A stretch of 6,605 bases of DNA from Clostridia bacterium (GCA_017938785.1 JAGBAU010000227.1:1-6605), one strand, 5' to 3'; counted from the first letter of the stretch, positions 1 to 5,568 are shown. Program-made: numbers and translations. The notes: generated from the letters alone by a model not told the origin.

Positions 1-714
1 TCCATCATAGGCAAGGTAGGTGGTGGCCATGGCCTTGTTGCCCATGAACTTGGTGCTTTCATCCAGGGTTTTGTTCACCTTGAAGGTGGCGTAGTCGTAC
101 TGGGTTCTAAGCATCTTGACATATTCTGCCAGTTCCTTTGTCGCCTCAGAGGAGCTGCACTTGTGTGCAAGCTTTTTCATGGTGACGGCTACGCGCGCAG
201 GATAAACCGTTCCGTTCTCCAGGGGCTGCACATAGCAAACGGTGGAGCGGCCGGGAATATTGTTCCAGTCGGAGGGATGGTCAAATTTGAAACCCAGTTC
301 GTCCACGACAACTTCAGAGTAACTATTAACGGTGACATTGGGCTGAGGGGTGGCCGTTGCGAAGGGCATGATGACCGTATCGTTCTTCGGCTCCTCGGTG
401 ACTGCGGGCGCAGGCTCCAGGGAAGGCTCGGCGATCACTTCGTCCACCGCGATTTCATCCGTTGCAGCGGCGTCCTGTGCGACGGGCTGATCATCGACGG
501 CTTCATTTCCTGTGGCGCTGGCAGATTCAGCGTCCTGAACGCTGTCGATGGCCTGCACAAGCCCGCTGGAAGCCACTGCGGTGGTTTCGGGAGCAAAGCT
601 TCCCGACTGTGCTGTTTCATTGGCAGCGGGTGCGGTGGAGGGCTTGCGATCACAGCCGGCAAACATGGCCATGCATAGGACGCAAACGAGCATAAGGCTG
701 ATAAATCTCTTCAA
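1..714 (-). CDS. Secreted lipoprotein, C-terminal end outside window
   Basis: This is an open frame of 238 codons that continues past the left edge. The start is a TTG at 714, chosen because GGAGG lies 8 nt upstream (723-727) and the next in-frame ATG (residue 8) would cut into the signal peptide. Residues 1-20 form a lipoprotein signal peptide: Lys2-Arg3, a hydrophobic core, then Phe-Ala-Gly-Cys, with Cys21 as the lipidation site. Phe at -3 is a slightly unusual lipobox. Residues 22 to about 126 are a low-complexity linker rich in Ala, Glu, Asp, Pro and Thr, probably an extended tether. From about residue 127 a folded domain begins, with GFKFDHPSDW around 141-150, followed by alternating beta and helix segments. 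This resembles PsbP/DUF1795-like lipoprotein domains of clostridia, but that match is only from memory. The stop codon of murC is 15 nt upstream, so the two are probably cotranscribed. Its function is unknown; it most likely sits on the outer face of the membrane. Confidence 0.88.
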   Translation of the reverse strand, partial: MKRFISLMLVCVLCMAMFAGCDRKPSTAPAANETAQSGSFAPETTAVASSGLVQAIDSVQDAESASATGNEAVDDQPVAQDAAATDEIAVDEVIAEPSLEPAPAVTEEPKNDTVIMPFATATPQPNVTVNSYSEVVVDELGFKFDHPSDWNNIPGRSTVCYVQPLENGTVYPARVAVTMKKLAHKCSSSEATKELAEYVKMLRTQYDYATFKVNKTLDESTKFMGNKAMATTYLAYDG

Positions 715-722
715 AACTGTTT

Positions 723-727
723 CCTCC
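723..727 (-). promoter_or_regulatory. Ribosome binding site fixing the TTG start of the lipoprotein gene
   Basis: On the minus strand GGAGG is followed by 8 nt and then TTG (714-712). It lies in the 15 nt gap after the murC stop (TGA, 732-730). The spacing is ideal for the TTG and wrong for any ATG nearby, so the gene starts with TTG. Confidence 0.85.
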
Positions 728-729
728 GA

Positions 730-2124
730 TCAATGCTTCGTATCGCCGTGCAGGGCAATTTGTTCATTGAGCAGGTCGATGTCACCGCAGCCGTGGCTGA
801 CCATCAAATCGCCGCTTTGCCAATGGGCGCGGAGATAGGCTTCGGCATCGTCAAAGGTGGGGGTGAGGATGGCGTCCACACCGCGTGCGCGCAGGGGAGC
901 GATGAGCATTTCGGAATTGATGTCGCCGGGATCAACCTCGCGTGCTGCGCAGATATCCGTCACCAGAACGTGGTCAGCCAAATCAAAGGTCTCCAGGAAC
1001 TGGTCGAACAGGGTCTTTGTGCGGGAATAGGTGTGGGGCTGGAATACGGACCAGAGCGTCTTGTGCGGCTGAAGGCTTGCAATCTGCAGCGCATTCTTGA
1101 TCTCTGCAGGATTGTGGCCGTAGTCCGTGTAGCATTTAACGCCGTCGGTGGTGCTGGTCAGCTCAAAGCGGCGGTGGGCGCCCACGAAGTTATGCAGCGC
1201 TTCGCTGACCTTCGCCTGGTCCAGACCACGGATGTGGCATACGCCGATGACGGCCAGGGCGTCGAGCATATTGGGTTTGCTGGATACGCCGATGTGGAAG
1301 TGACCGAGAACTTCACCATGCAGTACAGCATCAAAGTCTGCCCGGCCCAGTTCGTCGTATGTAAGGTTTACAGCGCGCAGGTCATTGTTTTCGCCAATGC
1401 CGTAGGTGAGGGCGTTGCAGTGGCTATCCAGGCACACCCGGCGCGCACGCTCGTCATCGCCCCAGGCTACGCACCAGCCGTTCTCGGGCAGAAGCTCGAC
1501 ATACTGGCGGAAGGCAGCTTCGATGTGTTCAATATCGCCGAAGCAATCCAGGTGATCCTCATCAATATTGGTGATGATGGCGATGGTGGGCTTGAAATGC
1601 AGGAAGCTGCGGTTGAATTCACAGGCTTCCACGATGAAGTCCCTGCCGTCGCCCCGGCGGGTGCTGCCGCCGATGAAATCCAGTTCGCCGCCGATATGAA
1701 TGGAAGGATCGGCGCCTGCGGACAGGAAGGCCTGGGCAAGCATGGACGTGGTGGTGGTCTTGCCGTGGGTGCCGCTTACGCCGACGGCGAAGCTGCTGCC
1801 CTCCATCAGCTGGCCGATTAGATCGCAGCGTTCGATCTGGGGGATGTTCAGCCTGAAGGCTTCTGCGCGCTCCGGGTTTTCCGGAGAAATCGCGGCGGAA
1901 TAGACGATCACATCCACGCCATGTACGCTTTCGGCGTGGTGGCCGATGACAATCTGAATGCCCTTTTCAGCCAGGTGGTCGGTCTTGTGGGAGCGGGTCT
2001 TATCGGAACCGCTTACGATATAGCCTTCATCCTGCAAAAGGCCGGCCAGGCCGGACATGGAACTGCCGCCGATGCCGATGAAATGAACCCTTTTGCCATG
2101 ATAATCACGAATGTTCTCAACCAT
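730..2124 (-). CDS. murC: UDP-N-acetylmuramate--L-alanine ligase (MurC)
   Basis: This cytoplasmic enzyme catalyses the ATP-dependent addition of L-alanine to UDP-MurNAc, the first amino acid of the peptidoglycan stem peptide. The protein is 464 aa, the usual Mur-ligase size. Visible landmarks are the N-terminal nucleotide-sugar glycine loop IGIGGSSMSGLA (residues 16-27), the ATP P-loop GTHGKTTTT (118-126), EACEFNRSFL (166-175), ITNIDEDHLD (184-193), HRRFE (317-321), DYGHNPAEI (334-342) and QPHTYSRTK (362-370). The last three are typical of MurC rather than MurD, MurE or MurF. The familiar GHHP triad region reads GHNP here, with Asn for the second His; I do not know how common this is. The ATG start at 2124 has GGAGAG 8 nt upstream (2133-2138). 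The gene is the first of a two-gene unit with the lipoprotein gene and is divergent from purR. Confidence 0.97.
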   Translation of the reverse strand: MVENIRDYHGKRVHFIGIGGSSMSGLAGLLQDEGYIVSGSDKTRSHKTDHLAEKGIQIVIGHHAESVHGVDVIVYSAAISPENPERAEAFRLNIPQIERCDLIGQLMEGSSFAVGVSGTHGKTTTTSMLAQAFLSAGADPSIHIGGELDFIGGSTRRGDGRDFIVEACEFNRSFLHFKPTIAIITNIDEDHLDCFGDIEHIEAAFRQYVELLPENGWCVAWGDDERARRVCLDSHCNALTYGIGENNDLRAVNLTYDELGRADFDAVLHGEVLGHFHIGVSSKPNMLDALAVIGVCHIRGLDQAKVSEALHNFVGAHRRFELTSTTDGVKCYTDYGHNPAEIKNALQIASLQPHKTLWSVFQPHTYSRTKTLFDQFLETFDLADHVLVTDICAAREVDPGDINSEMLIAPLRARGVDAILTPTFDDAEAYLRAHWQSGDLMVSHGCGDIDLLNEQIALHGDTKH

Positions 2125-2191
2125 CGTGCCTACTCTCCAAATTCTAAGATTTTGCCTGAATACGGCATGTTTTCATAATTTACTACTTTAT

Positions 2192-2220
2192 ATTATAATT
2201 GAAAAATGCTCCGACTTCAA
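2192..2220 (-). promoter_or_regulatory. Sigma-A-type promoter of murC
   Basis: On the minus strand TTGAAG (2220-2215) and TATAAT (2197-2192) are separated by exactly 17 nt. The -10 is a perfect consensus and the -35 matches at TTGA. Transcription would start near 2185, giving a leader of about 60 nt before the murC ATG at 2124. Confidence 0.75.
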
Positions 2221-2305
2221 GCACAAGTGAAGATTTGCCCTGTAAACTACGTTAAAAGTTCGTACAGAAGTTAAAATGCACCTGAAAGTCGCCAAAAACT
2301 AACAA

Positions 2306-2346
2306 TGCCGAATTATAATGTATAGAAACGTTTTGAATATTCGGCA
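2306..2346. promoter_or_regulatory. PurBox-like inverted repeat, probable PurR operator
   Basis: A perfect 8 bp inverted repeat, TGCCGAAT (2306-2313) and ATTCGGCA (2339-2346), flanks the -10 element of purR. The CCGAA cores face each other with 25 nt between GAAT and ATTC. In Bacillus subtilis, PurR binds two inverted PurBoxes with a CCGAAC core, arranged as GAAC about 24 nt from GTTC (from memory). The core, orientation and spacing all fit, so I infer negative autoregulation. The arms have T in place of the usual C after CCGAA. Confidence 0.72.
2314..2319 (+). promoter_or_regulatory. -10 element of purR promoter
   Basis: A perfect TATAAT lies 44 nt upstream of the purR start, directly between the two PurBox-like arms. 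No good -35 is visible: at 17 nt spacing the hexamer reads GCCAAA, and at 19 nt TCGCCA. The promoter may therefore be intrinsically weak. Bound repressor would occlude it. Confidence 0.55.
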
Positions 2347-2363
2347 GAAGGAGTGCAGATACC

Positions 2364-3182
2364 ATGGATAAGATCAAGCGAAACGAACGTCTGGGCGCAA
2401 TGACGCGCATCCTCACGGAGACGCCGAATCGAATTCATACCCTGGGGGAATTTTGTGAGTTGTTTGGCGCTGCAAAATCCACCATCAGCGAGGATATCGA
2501 TCTGGTCAGCAACTCCTTTGCTCAGTTTGACCTCGGCCGCGTTGAAACGGTTGCCGGCGCAGCGGGCGGTGTGCGCTATCGCGCCATCCCCAGTGCAGAA
2601 AAGGCAAGCCGTGTGCTGAAGAATCTGGCCAACCGTCTGCAGGAGCCCGGTCGTATGCTGCCCGGCGGCTTCCTGTATACCTCGGATGTGACCTCCGAGT
2701 CGGATACCGCCCAGGCGCTGGGCGAGATTCTTGCCATGAATTACTATGACAAGGCTCCCGATTTCGTGCTTACCATGGAAACCAAGGGCATTCCGATTGC
2801 GCTGATGACGGCCCGCATGCTCAATGTTCCGCTGGTAATCGCCCGCAGGGACAGCCGCGCATATGAGGGCTCCGCTGTAAAGATCAACTATATCGCAGGC
2901 GGAAACGACCGCATTGAAACCATGGCCCTCGCCCGCAGGGCAGTCAACCCCGGCCAGCGCGCCCTGATCGTTGACGACTTCATGAAGGGCGGCGGAACGT
3001 TGCAAGGCATGGTGGATATGATGCGCGAATTCCAGGCGGAGGTTGTGGGCGTGTGCGTGATGATTTCCACCGCCGTACCGGAGGAGAAGCGCGTTAAGGG
3101 CGCGCATTCCCTGCTGGTTCTGGAAGGTTTCGACCAGGAAAGCGGATGCGCGATCGTTCGTCCTTCGGAAGATTACATGTAA
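2364..3182 (+). CDS. purR: Purine operon repressor PurR, Gram-positive type
   Basis: The protein is a DNA-binding repressor that senses purine status through PRPP: PRPP releases it from PurBox DNA and so allows purine synthesis genes to be expressed. It is 272 aa, against about 285 in B. subtilis. Residues 1-75 form the winged helix, with the helix-turn-helix around 25-48 (LGEFCELFGAAKSTISEDID). Residues about 80-272 form the type I phosphoribosyltransferase fold. The PRPP-binding loop ALIVDDFMKGGGT (200-212) is diagnostic and intact. AAGGAG (2348-2353) lies 10 nt before the ATG. The gene has its own promoter with PurBox-like sites and its own terminator, so it is probably monocistronic. In several clostridia purR neighbours murC and is followed by spoVG; here murC is divergent and spoVG is absent from this spot. 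The family call is firm. Confidence 0.96.
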   Translation: MDKIKRNERLGAMTRILTETPNRIHTLGEFCELFGAAKSTISEDIDLVSNSFAQFDLGRVETVAGAAGGVRYRAIPSAEKASRVLKNLANRLQEPGRMLPGGFLYTSDVTSESDTAQALGEILAMNYYDKAPDFVLTMETKGIPIALMTARMLNVPLVIARRDSRAYEGSAVKINYIAGGNDRIETMALARRAVNPGQRALIVDDFMKGGGTLQGMVDMMREFQAEVVGVCVMISTAVPEEKRVKGAHSLLVLEGFDQESGCAIVRPSEDYM

Positions 3183-3198
3183 GCCAAAGTAAAGAATG

Positions 3199-3233
3199 GA
3201 GAGCCGCAGAATGATTTGCGGCTCTCTTCTTTT
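3199..3233 (+). terminator. Intrinsic terminator of purR
   Basis: A 10 bp perfect stem, GAGAGCCGCA (3199-3208) with TGCGGCTCTC (3217-3226), encloses an 8 nt loop. It is followed by TTCTTTT (3227-3233). It begins 16 nt after the purR stop codon. Confidence 0.9.
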
Positions 3234-3294
3234 GTGCGGTTTGTGAGCGTTTTTTGCAACAGAGGTTAAATTTGAAAAGCTCAAAGAATCTGCC

Positions 3295-3323
3295 TTGACA
3301 GGCCGGGGTAAAATCCTTAATAT
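3295..3323 (+). promoter_or_regulatory. Near-consensus sigma-A promoter of the CbiC-like gene
   Basis: TTGACA (3295-3300) is a perfect -35, followed by 17 nt and TAATAT (3318-3323). Transcription would begin near 3330, leaving a leader of about 50 nt before the TTG start. With the purR terminator upstream, this makes the gene an independent unit. The rest of the 3183-3362 gap holds only the purR terminator and AT-rich leader sequence; I see no PurBox-like core in it. Confidence 0.85.
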
Positions 3324-3366
3324 AGTTAATAGGTTGTACCAATTAATAAATTCTTAAGCGAAATGC

Positions 3367-3372
3367 AGGGAG
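3367..3372 (+). promoter_or_regulatory. Ribosome binding site favouring a TTG start at 3381
   Basis: AGGGAG is followed by 8 nt and then an in-frame TTG (3381). The ATG at 3363 lies upstream of this site and is preceded only by AT-rich sequence with no Shine-Dalgarno match. The TTG is therefore the better start, removing six residues. Confidence 0.72.
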
Positions 3373-3380
3373 TGTATATT

Positions 3381-3989
3381 TTGATTCGTAGAACTCAAGG
3401 GGATGGAAACCGCCATGGCGTGGGAATGCCCTACATGACTCAGGAAATGGCGTCGATTCTTGCTGAGATTGAGCGCGAGACCAATGACTCCACACTTTCC
3501 CAGAGCATCTATTTCAGTCCCACCGCAATTACCCACATCAAACGTTTGATTGAAATGGGCGGCACCATTATTACGGACACCACCCTGGTAGGCAACGGCG
3601 TTGACCTGAGCCTGTTGGGAAATAAGGGAGCCAAGGTAGCCTGCTTTATCGATGAGCCGCAGGTGATTTCGCTGGCGGAGCAGCGCAGGATTACCCGCGC
3701 GGAAATCGCAGTGGATTACGGCCTGGCCATTTCCGGTCCGAAGCTCATGGTCGTCGGCAGCGCGCCGGCAGCCATCAACCGCATGATACGCCGCCGTCAG
3801 CACGAGCCCATGAGTGATGTTTGTGTACTCGCAGCATCCACCGGCTTTGCCAGCGTCGTCCAGCTCAAGGAAAAGCTGATCGACAGCGACCTGACCTCCA
3901 TCGTGGTACGCGGAAAGAAGGGAGGTATTCCGGTGACCATTACCATCCTGAATGCCATTCTTCGTGAGATTTCAAAAAACGCAAAATAA
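3381..3989 (+). CDS. Precorrin-8X methylmutase (CbiC/CobH) family protein with degenerate active site
   Basis: The protein is 202 aa from the preferred TTG (208 aa if started at ATG 3363). CbiC/CobH enzymes move a methyl group from C11 to C12 of precorrin-8 in cobalamin synthesis. Family landmarks in order (TTG numbering) are YFSPTAI (44-50), IITDTTLVGNGV (63-74), VACFIDE (86-92), ITRAE (104-108), GSAPAA (126-131), TGFASVVQLKE (154-164), RGKKGG (177-182) and LNAI (190-193). The catalytic histidine of the family, in the IHATGD-like stretch just before FSP, is missing; the aligned region reads IERETND with Arg32 in its place. The only histidines are 12, 52 and 141. GNAPTA has become GSAPAA and the ESK motif QLK. 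The N-terminal arm is also short. No other cobalamin gene is in the window. It shares the fold but probably has a different activity, or none. Confidence 0.82.
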   Translation: MIRRTQGDGNRHGVGMPYMTQEMASILAEIERETNDSTLSQSIYFSPTAITHIKRLIEMGGTIITDTTLVGNGVDLSLLGNKGAKVACFIDEPQVISLAEQRRITRAEIAVDYGLAISGPKLMVVGSAPAAINRMIRRRQHEPMSDVCVLAASTGFASVVQLKEKLIDSDLTSIVVRGKKGGIPVTITILNAILREISKNAK

Positions 3990-4034
3990 AAGCAGCAAGC
4001 CCCGGCGCATGTGCGTCGGGGCTTGCTGCTTTTA
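3987..4034. terminator. Bidirectional terminator between convergent genes, stems containing both stop codons
   Basis: A 48 nt hairpin runs from 3987 to 4034 with a 2 nt apex (4010-4011) and 23 paired positions, the only non-Watson-Crick pair being G4005-T4016. The first three pairs join the TAA stop of the CbiC-like gene (3987-3989) to the TAA stop of the kinase gene (4034-4032). The minus-strand exit is followed by a long T-rich run (about 3986-3973). The plus-strand exit has only TTTTAT, so termination is probably stronger for the kinase transcript. Confidence 0.93.
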
Positions 4035-4916
4035 TCCGGGCTGCGTTTGTTCCTTCTTGGGGAAGATGCAGGAGAATGCCGTGCGCGCCGGTACGGATAC
4101 CATGTGCAGCTCGCCGCCGTACTTTTCAACCAATTCGCTCACGATGCTCAGACCGTTGCCGTGTCCGGCGCTCTTGGTGGTAAAGCCGGGAAGGAAGATG
4201 CTCTTTTTGTGCTCAACGGGAATCTCTGGCCCATTGTTTTCCACGCAAAGGGTCCAGGAGGGGATGTCCTCGCCAATGCGCACGCAGATGGTGGCGTCTG
4301 AGGTGCCTGCTTCAAGCAGAGCGTCCATTGCGTTATCCACAAGATTTCCGATGATGCGGCAAAGCTCCCAGCCGGCCACGGGAATTTCCTCCCAGGAGGA
4401 TTGAATATCAACCGCAAAGCGGATTCCCTGTTCATCGCAGTCGGCGCTCTTTGCAGATAGCAGGGCGTTCACGGCGGGGACGGAGGTGCGGATCAGGTTT
4501 CCAACGGACTGCACATCCTCATAGATCTTCTGCACGTAATCCTGCACATCTGAATATGCCTGCATTTCCGTAAGGGTGTAAACGACCTGCAGGTGGTTTT
4601 TGAAGTCGTGCCGCTGGCGGCGAAGCGTCAGGTTCAGGTTTTCCAGCTGGCCGTAAGCCTCCTCCAGCATATGGCGCTGCTGTTCAACACGGCGCATCAC
4701 GAACGCGTCGCGTATATCCACGATGGCGCCCCAGATGACAACGAACGATGCAACCGCAACCAAAGCGGTTTCGGCCTGCTCCGGAATATAGAAGCTATCG
4801 CTGAAAACCGCATGAATCAGGATGCCCAACGCACAGATGATCTGTATGGCGTTGGCGGCGATGGCCAATCCCGTGATTTTGTTGAAGTTATCGCTCTTGC
4901 CGCGTCGTATGCGCAT
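4032..4916 (-). CDS. Membrane sensor histidine kinase, Spo0B-type/GHKL
   Basis: The protein is 294 aa from ATG 4916. A TTG at 4973 would add 19 residues, but it has no ribosome binding site and the added stretch contains a terminator hairpin, whereas ATG 4916 has GGAGG 6 nt upstream. Two membrane segments lie at about residues 13-36 and 49-68 with a short loop between. A linking helix, likely coiled coil (75-102), leads to the phospho-accepting His103 in RQRHDFKNHLQ, the H-box form of CitA/DcuS/AgrC-like kinases. The GHKL ATPase domain follows with N box NLVDNAMDAL (191-200), ENNGPEIP (226-233) and GHGNGLSIV (251-259), all intact. There is no extracellular sensory domain, so the signal may be sensed in the membrane. 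No response regulator is adjacent within the window. It follows mscL in the same direction. Signal and target are unknown. Confidence 0.9.
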   Translation of the reverse strand: MRIRRGKSDNFNKITGLAIAANAIQIICALGILIHAVFSDSFYIPEQAETALVAVASFVVIWGAIVDIRDAFVMRRVEQQRHMLEEAYGQLENLNLTLRRQRHDFKNHLQVVYTLTEMQAYSDVQDYVQKIYEDVQSVGNLIRTSVPAVNALLSAKSADCDEQGIRFAVDIQSSWEEIPVAGWELCRIIGNLVDNAMDALLEAGTSDATICVRIGEDIPSWTLCVENNGPEIPVEHKKSIFLPGFTTKSAGHGNGLSIVSELVEKYGGELHMVSVPARTAFSCIFPKKEQTQPG

Positions 4917-4922
4917 TTTGAT

Positions 4923-4927
4923 CCTCC
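4923..4927 (-). promoter_or_regulatory. Ribosome binding site fixing the kinase start
   Basis: GGAGG followed by ATCAAA and ATG (4916) on the minus strand. It sits only 4 nt past the T-tract of the mscL terminator. It argues for the 294 aa form against the longer TTG form. Confidence 0.85.
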
Positions 4928-4931
4928 GATG

Positions 4932-4956
4932 AAAAAGGAGCGTCTTACGACGCTCC
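4932..4956 (-). terminator. Intrinsic terminator of mscL, directly before the kinase gene
   Basis: On the minus strand GGAGCGTC (4956-4949) and GACGCTCC (4944-4937) form a perfect 8 bp stem with a GTAA tetraloop (4948-4945). It is followed immediately by TTTTT (4936-4932). It starts 17 nt after the mscL stop and ends 15 nt before the kinase ATG. Confidence 0.9.
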
Positions 4957-4973
4957 GCAGTGTTTGTATCCAA

Positions 4974-5390
4974 TTAGCCAAGCTGGGAAGTGCAGTGCGG
5001 GCAGCGGGTGGCTTCGTCTGCGATTTCGCTCTTGCAGAACGGGCAGAGACGGGGAGCCTTGGCCGGTGCGGGCTCTTCCTGGGGCTTGCGCAGCTTGTTG
5101 ACGAACTTCACAAACATGAATACGCACACGGCGATCAGCAGGAAGTTGATGACGGTCTGGATGAAGTTGCCGATGGCGATTTTCGGTGCATCCTCTGCGG
5201 CGCCGAGGGCGATGGTCAGGGCGGAGAAATCTACGCTGCCGGTGAGCTTGGCGATCAGGGGAGTGAAGAGGTCGTTTACGATGCTGGTTACGATTCCAGT
5301 GAATGCAGAACCGATGACAACACCGACAGCCATGTCGATTACATTTCCGCGGAATGCAAATTCTTTGAATTCTTTGATCAGTTTGCCCAT
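4974..5390 (-). CDS. mscL: Large-conductance mechanosensitive channel MscL with C-terminal zinc ribbon
   Basis: MscL forms a homopentameric membrane channel that opens under membrane tension and releases solutes during hypo-osmotic shock. The protein is 138 aa. It starts with the amphipathic helix MGKLIKEFKEFAFRGNV, then TM1 (about 16-44, with VIDMAVGVVIGSAF and IVNDLFTPLI typical of the pore helix) and TM2 (about 72-98). A charged Pro/Glu/Ala linker (102-114) leads to a zinc-ribbon motif, CPFC (116-119) and CPHC (130-133), found in many Firmicutes MscL proteins. The ATG at 5390 is chosen because GGGAGG (5398-5403) lies 7 nt upstream and the protein then begins at the conserved N-terminus; the frame is open up to 5546, but that extension would overrun the promoter. 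The gene has its own promoter and terminator and is divergent from the isomerase gene. Confidence 0.97.
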   Translation of the reverse strand: MGKLIKEFKEFAFRGNVIDMAVGVVIGSAFTGIVTSIVNDLFTPLIAKLTGSVDFSALTIALGAAEDAPKIAIGNFIQTVINFLLIAVCVFMFVKFVNKLRKPQEEPAPAKAPRLCPFCKSEIADEATRCPHCTSQLG

Positions 5391-5420
5391 GATATTGCCT
5401 CCCAATCTGTTTATGCAAGG

Positions 5421-5429
5421 ATTATAACA
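5421..5429 (-). promoter_or_regulatory. Extended -10 promoter of mscL
   Basis: On the minus strand TG (5429-5428), one base, then TATAAT (5426-5421) form a perfect extended -10 element. The -35 position at 17 nt spacing reads TAGATT and is weak, as is common for extended -10 promoters. Transcription would begin near 5414, about 24 nt before the mscL ATG. Confidence 0.7.
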
Positions 5430-5517
5430 CAAAGTGAAGCTGAAATCTACTATAAAATAGTACAAATTATAGCGCCTCCACATTTTCATTTTGAGCAATT
5501 TGAGAATAATTTTCCCG

Positions 5518-5544
5518 TCGTTTTTTACTAGGAAAACGATTGCC
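5518..5544. promoter_or_regulatory. Candidate operator (LacI/CcpA-like) at the isomerase promoter
   Basis: GGAAAACGATTGCC (5531-5544) is an imperfect palindrome centred on CG. It pairs at 5 of 7 positions and fits the shape GGNAANCGNTTNCC, as in LacI/GalR-family operators. Against the CcpA cre consensus from memory (WTGNAANCGNWNNCW) it has two mismatches. It overlaps the -35 hexamer (5540-5545). A second inverted repeat, TCGTTTT (5518-5524) with AAAACGA (5533-5539), shares its left half. The location suits repression of a sugar gene; binding is inferred only from sequence. Confidence 0.4.
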
Positions 5545-5568
5545 AAATCATCTGTTATGTGCTAATAT
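5540..5568 (+). promoter_or_regulatory. Sigma-A promoter of the isomerase gene
   Basis: TTGCCA (5540-5545), 17 nt, then TAATAT (5563-5568), with TG plus one base directly before the -10 (extended -10). Transcription would start near 5575, about 48 nt before the ATG. The gap 5391-5622 otherwise holds the mscL promoter and AT-rich sequence. Confidence 0.75.

Noticed and set aside
163..678. A 171-codon glycine-rich frame on the plus strand
   Set aside because: It is the shadow of the lipoprotein's Ala/Pro/Glu-rich linker read backwards; no ribosome binding site.
733..1821. A 362-codon open frame on the plus strand across murC
   Set aside because: It is fully antisense to a clear murC, has no ribosome binding site, and its composition is what the murC codon bias produces on the other strand.
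2251..2276. Direct repeat GTTAAAA (2251-2257 and 2270-2276) between murC and purR
   Set aside because: The repeat is too short and AT-rich to distinguish from chance in this intergenic region.
2313..3284. A 323-codon open frame on the minus strand across purR
   Set aside because: It is antisense to a definite purR and runs through the purR terminator and promoter; no family features.
4005..4016. Possible CRISPR repeat or mobile-element end in the 3987-4034 inverted repeat
   Set aside because: It is a single copy, exactly at convergent stop codons with T-runs outside, which fits a terminator; no repeats of it or transposase nearby.
5448..5462. Small palindrome TACTAT-AAA-ATAGTA upstream of the mscL promoter
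   Set aside because: Six AT-rich base pairs in an AT-rich gap are expected by chance; nothing ties it to a known regulator.
5391..5546. N-terminal extension of MscL by 52 residues
   Set aside because: The frame happens to be open, but it spans the extended -10 promoter and the true ribosome binding site GGGAGG; the protein family begins at the 5390 ATG.
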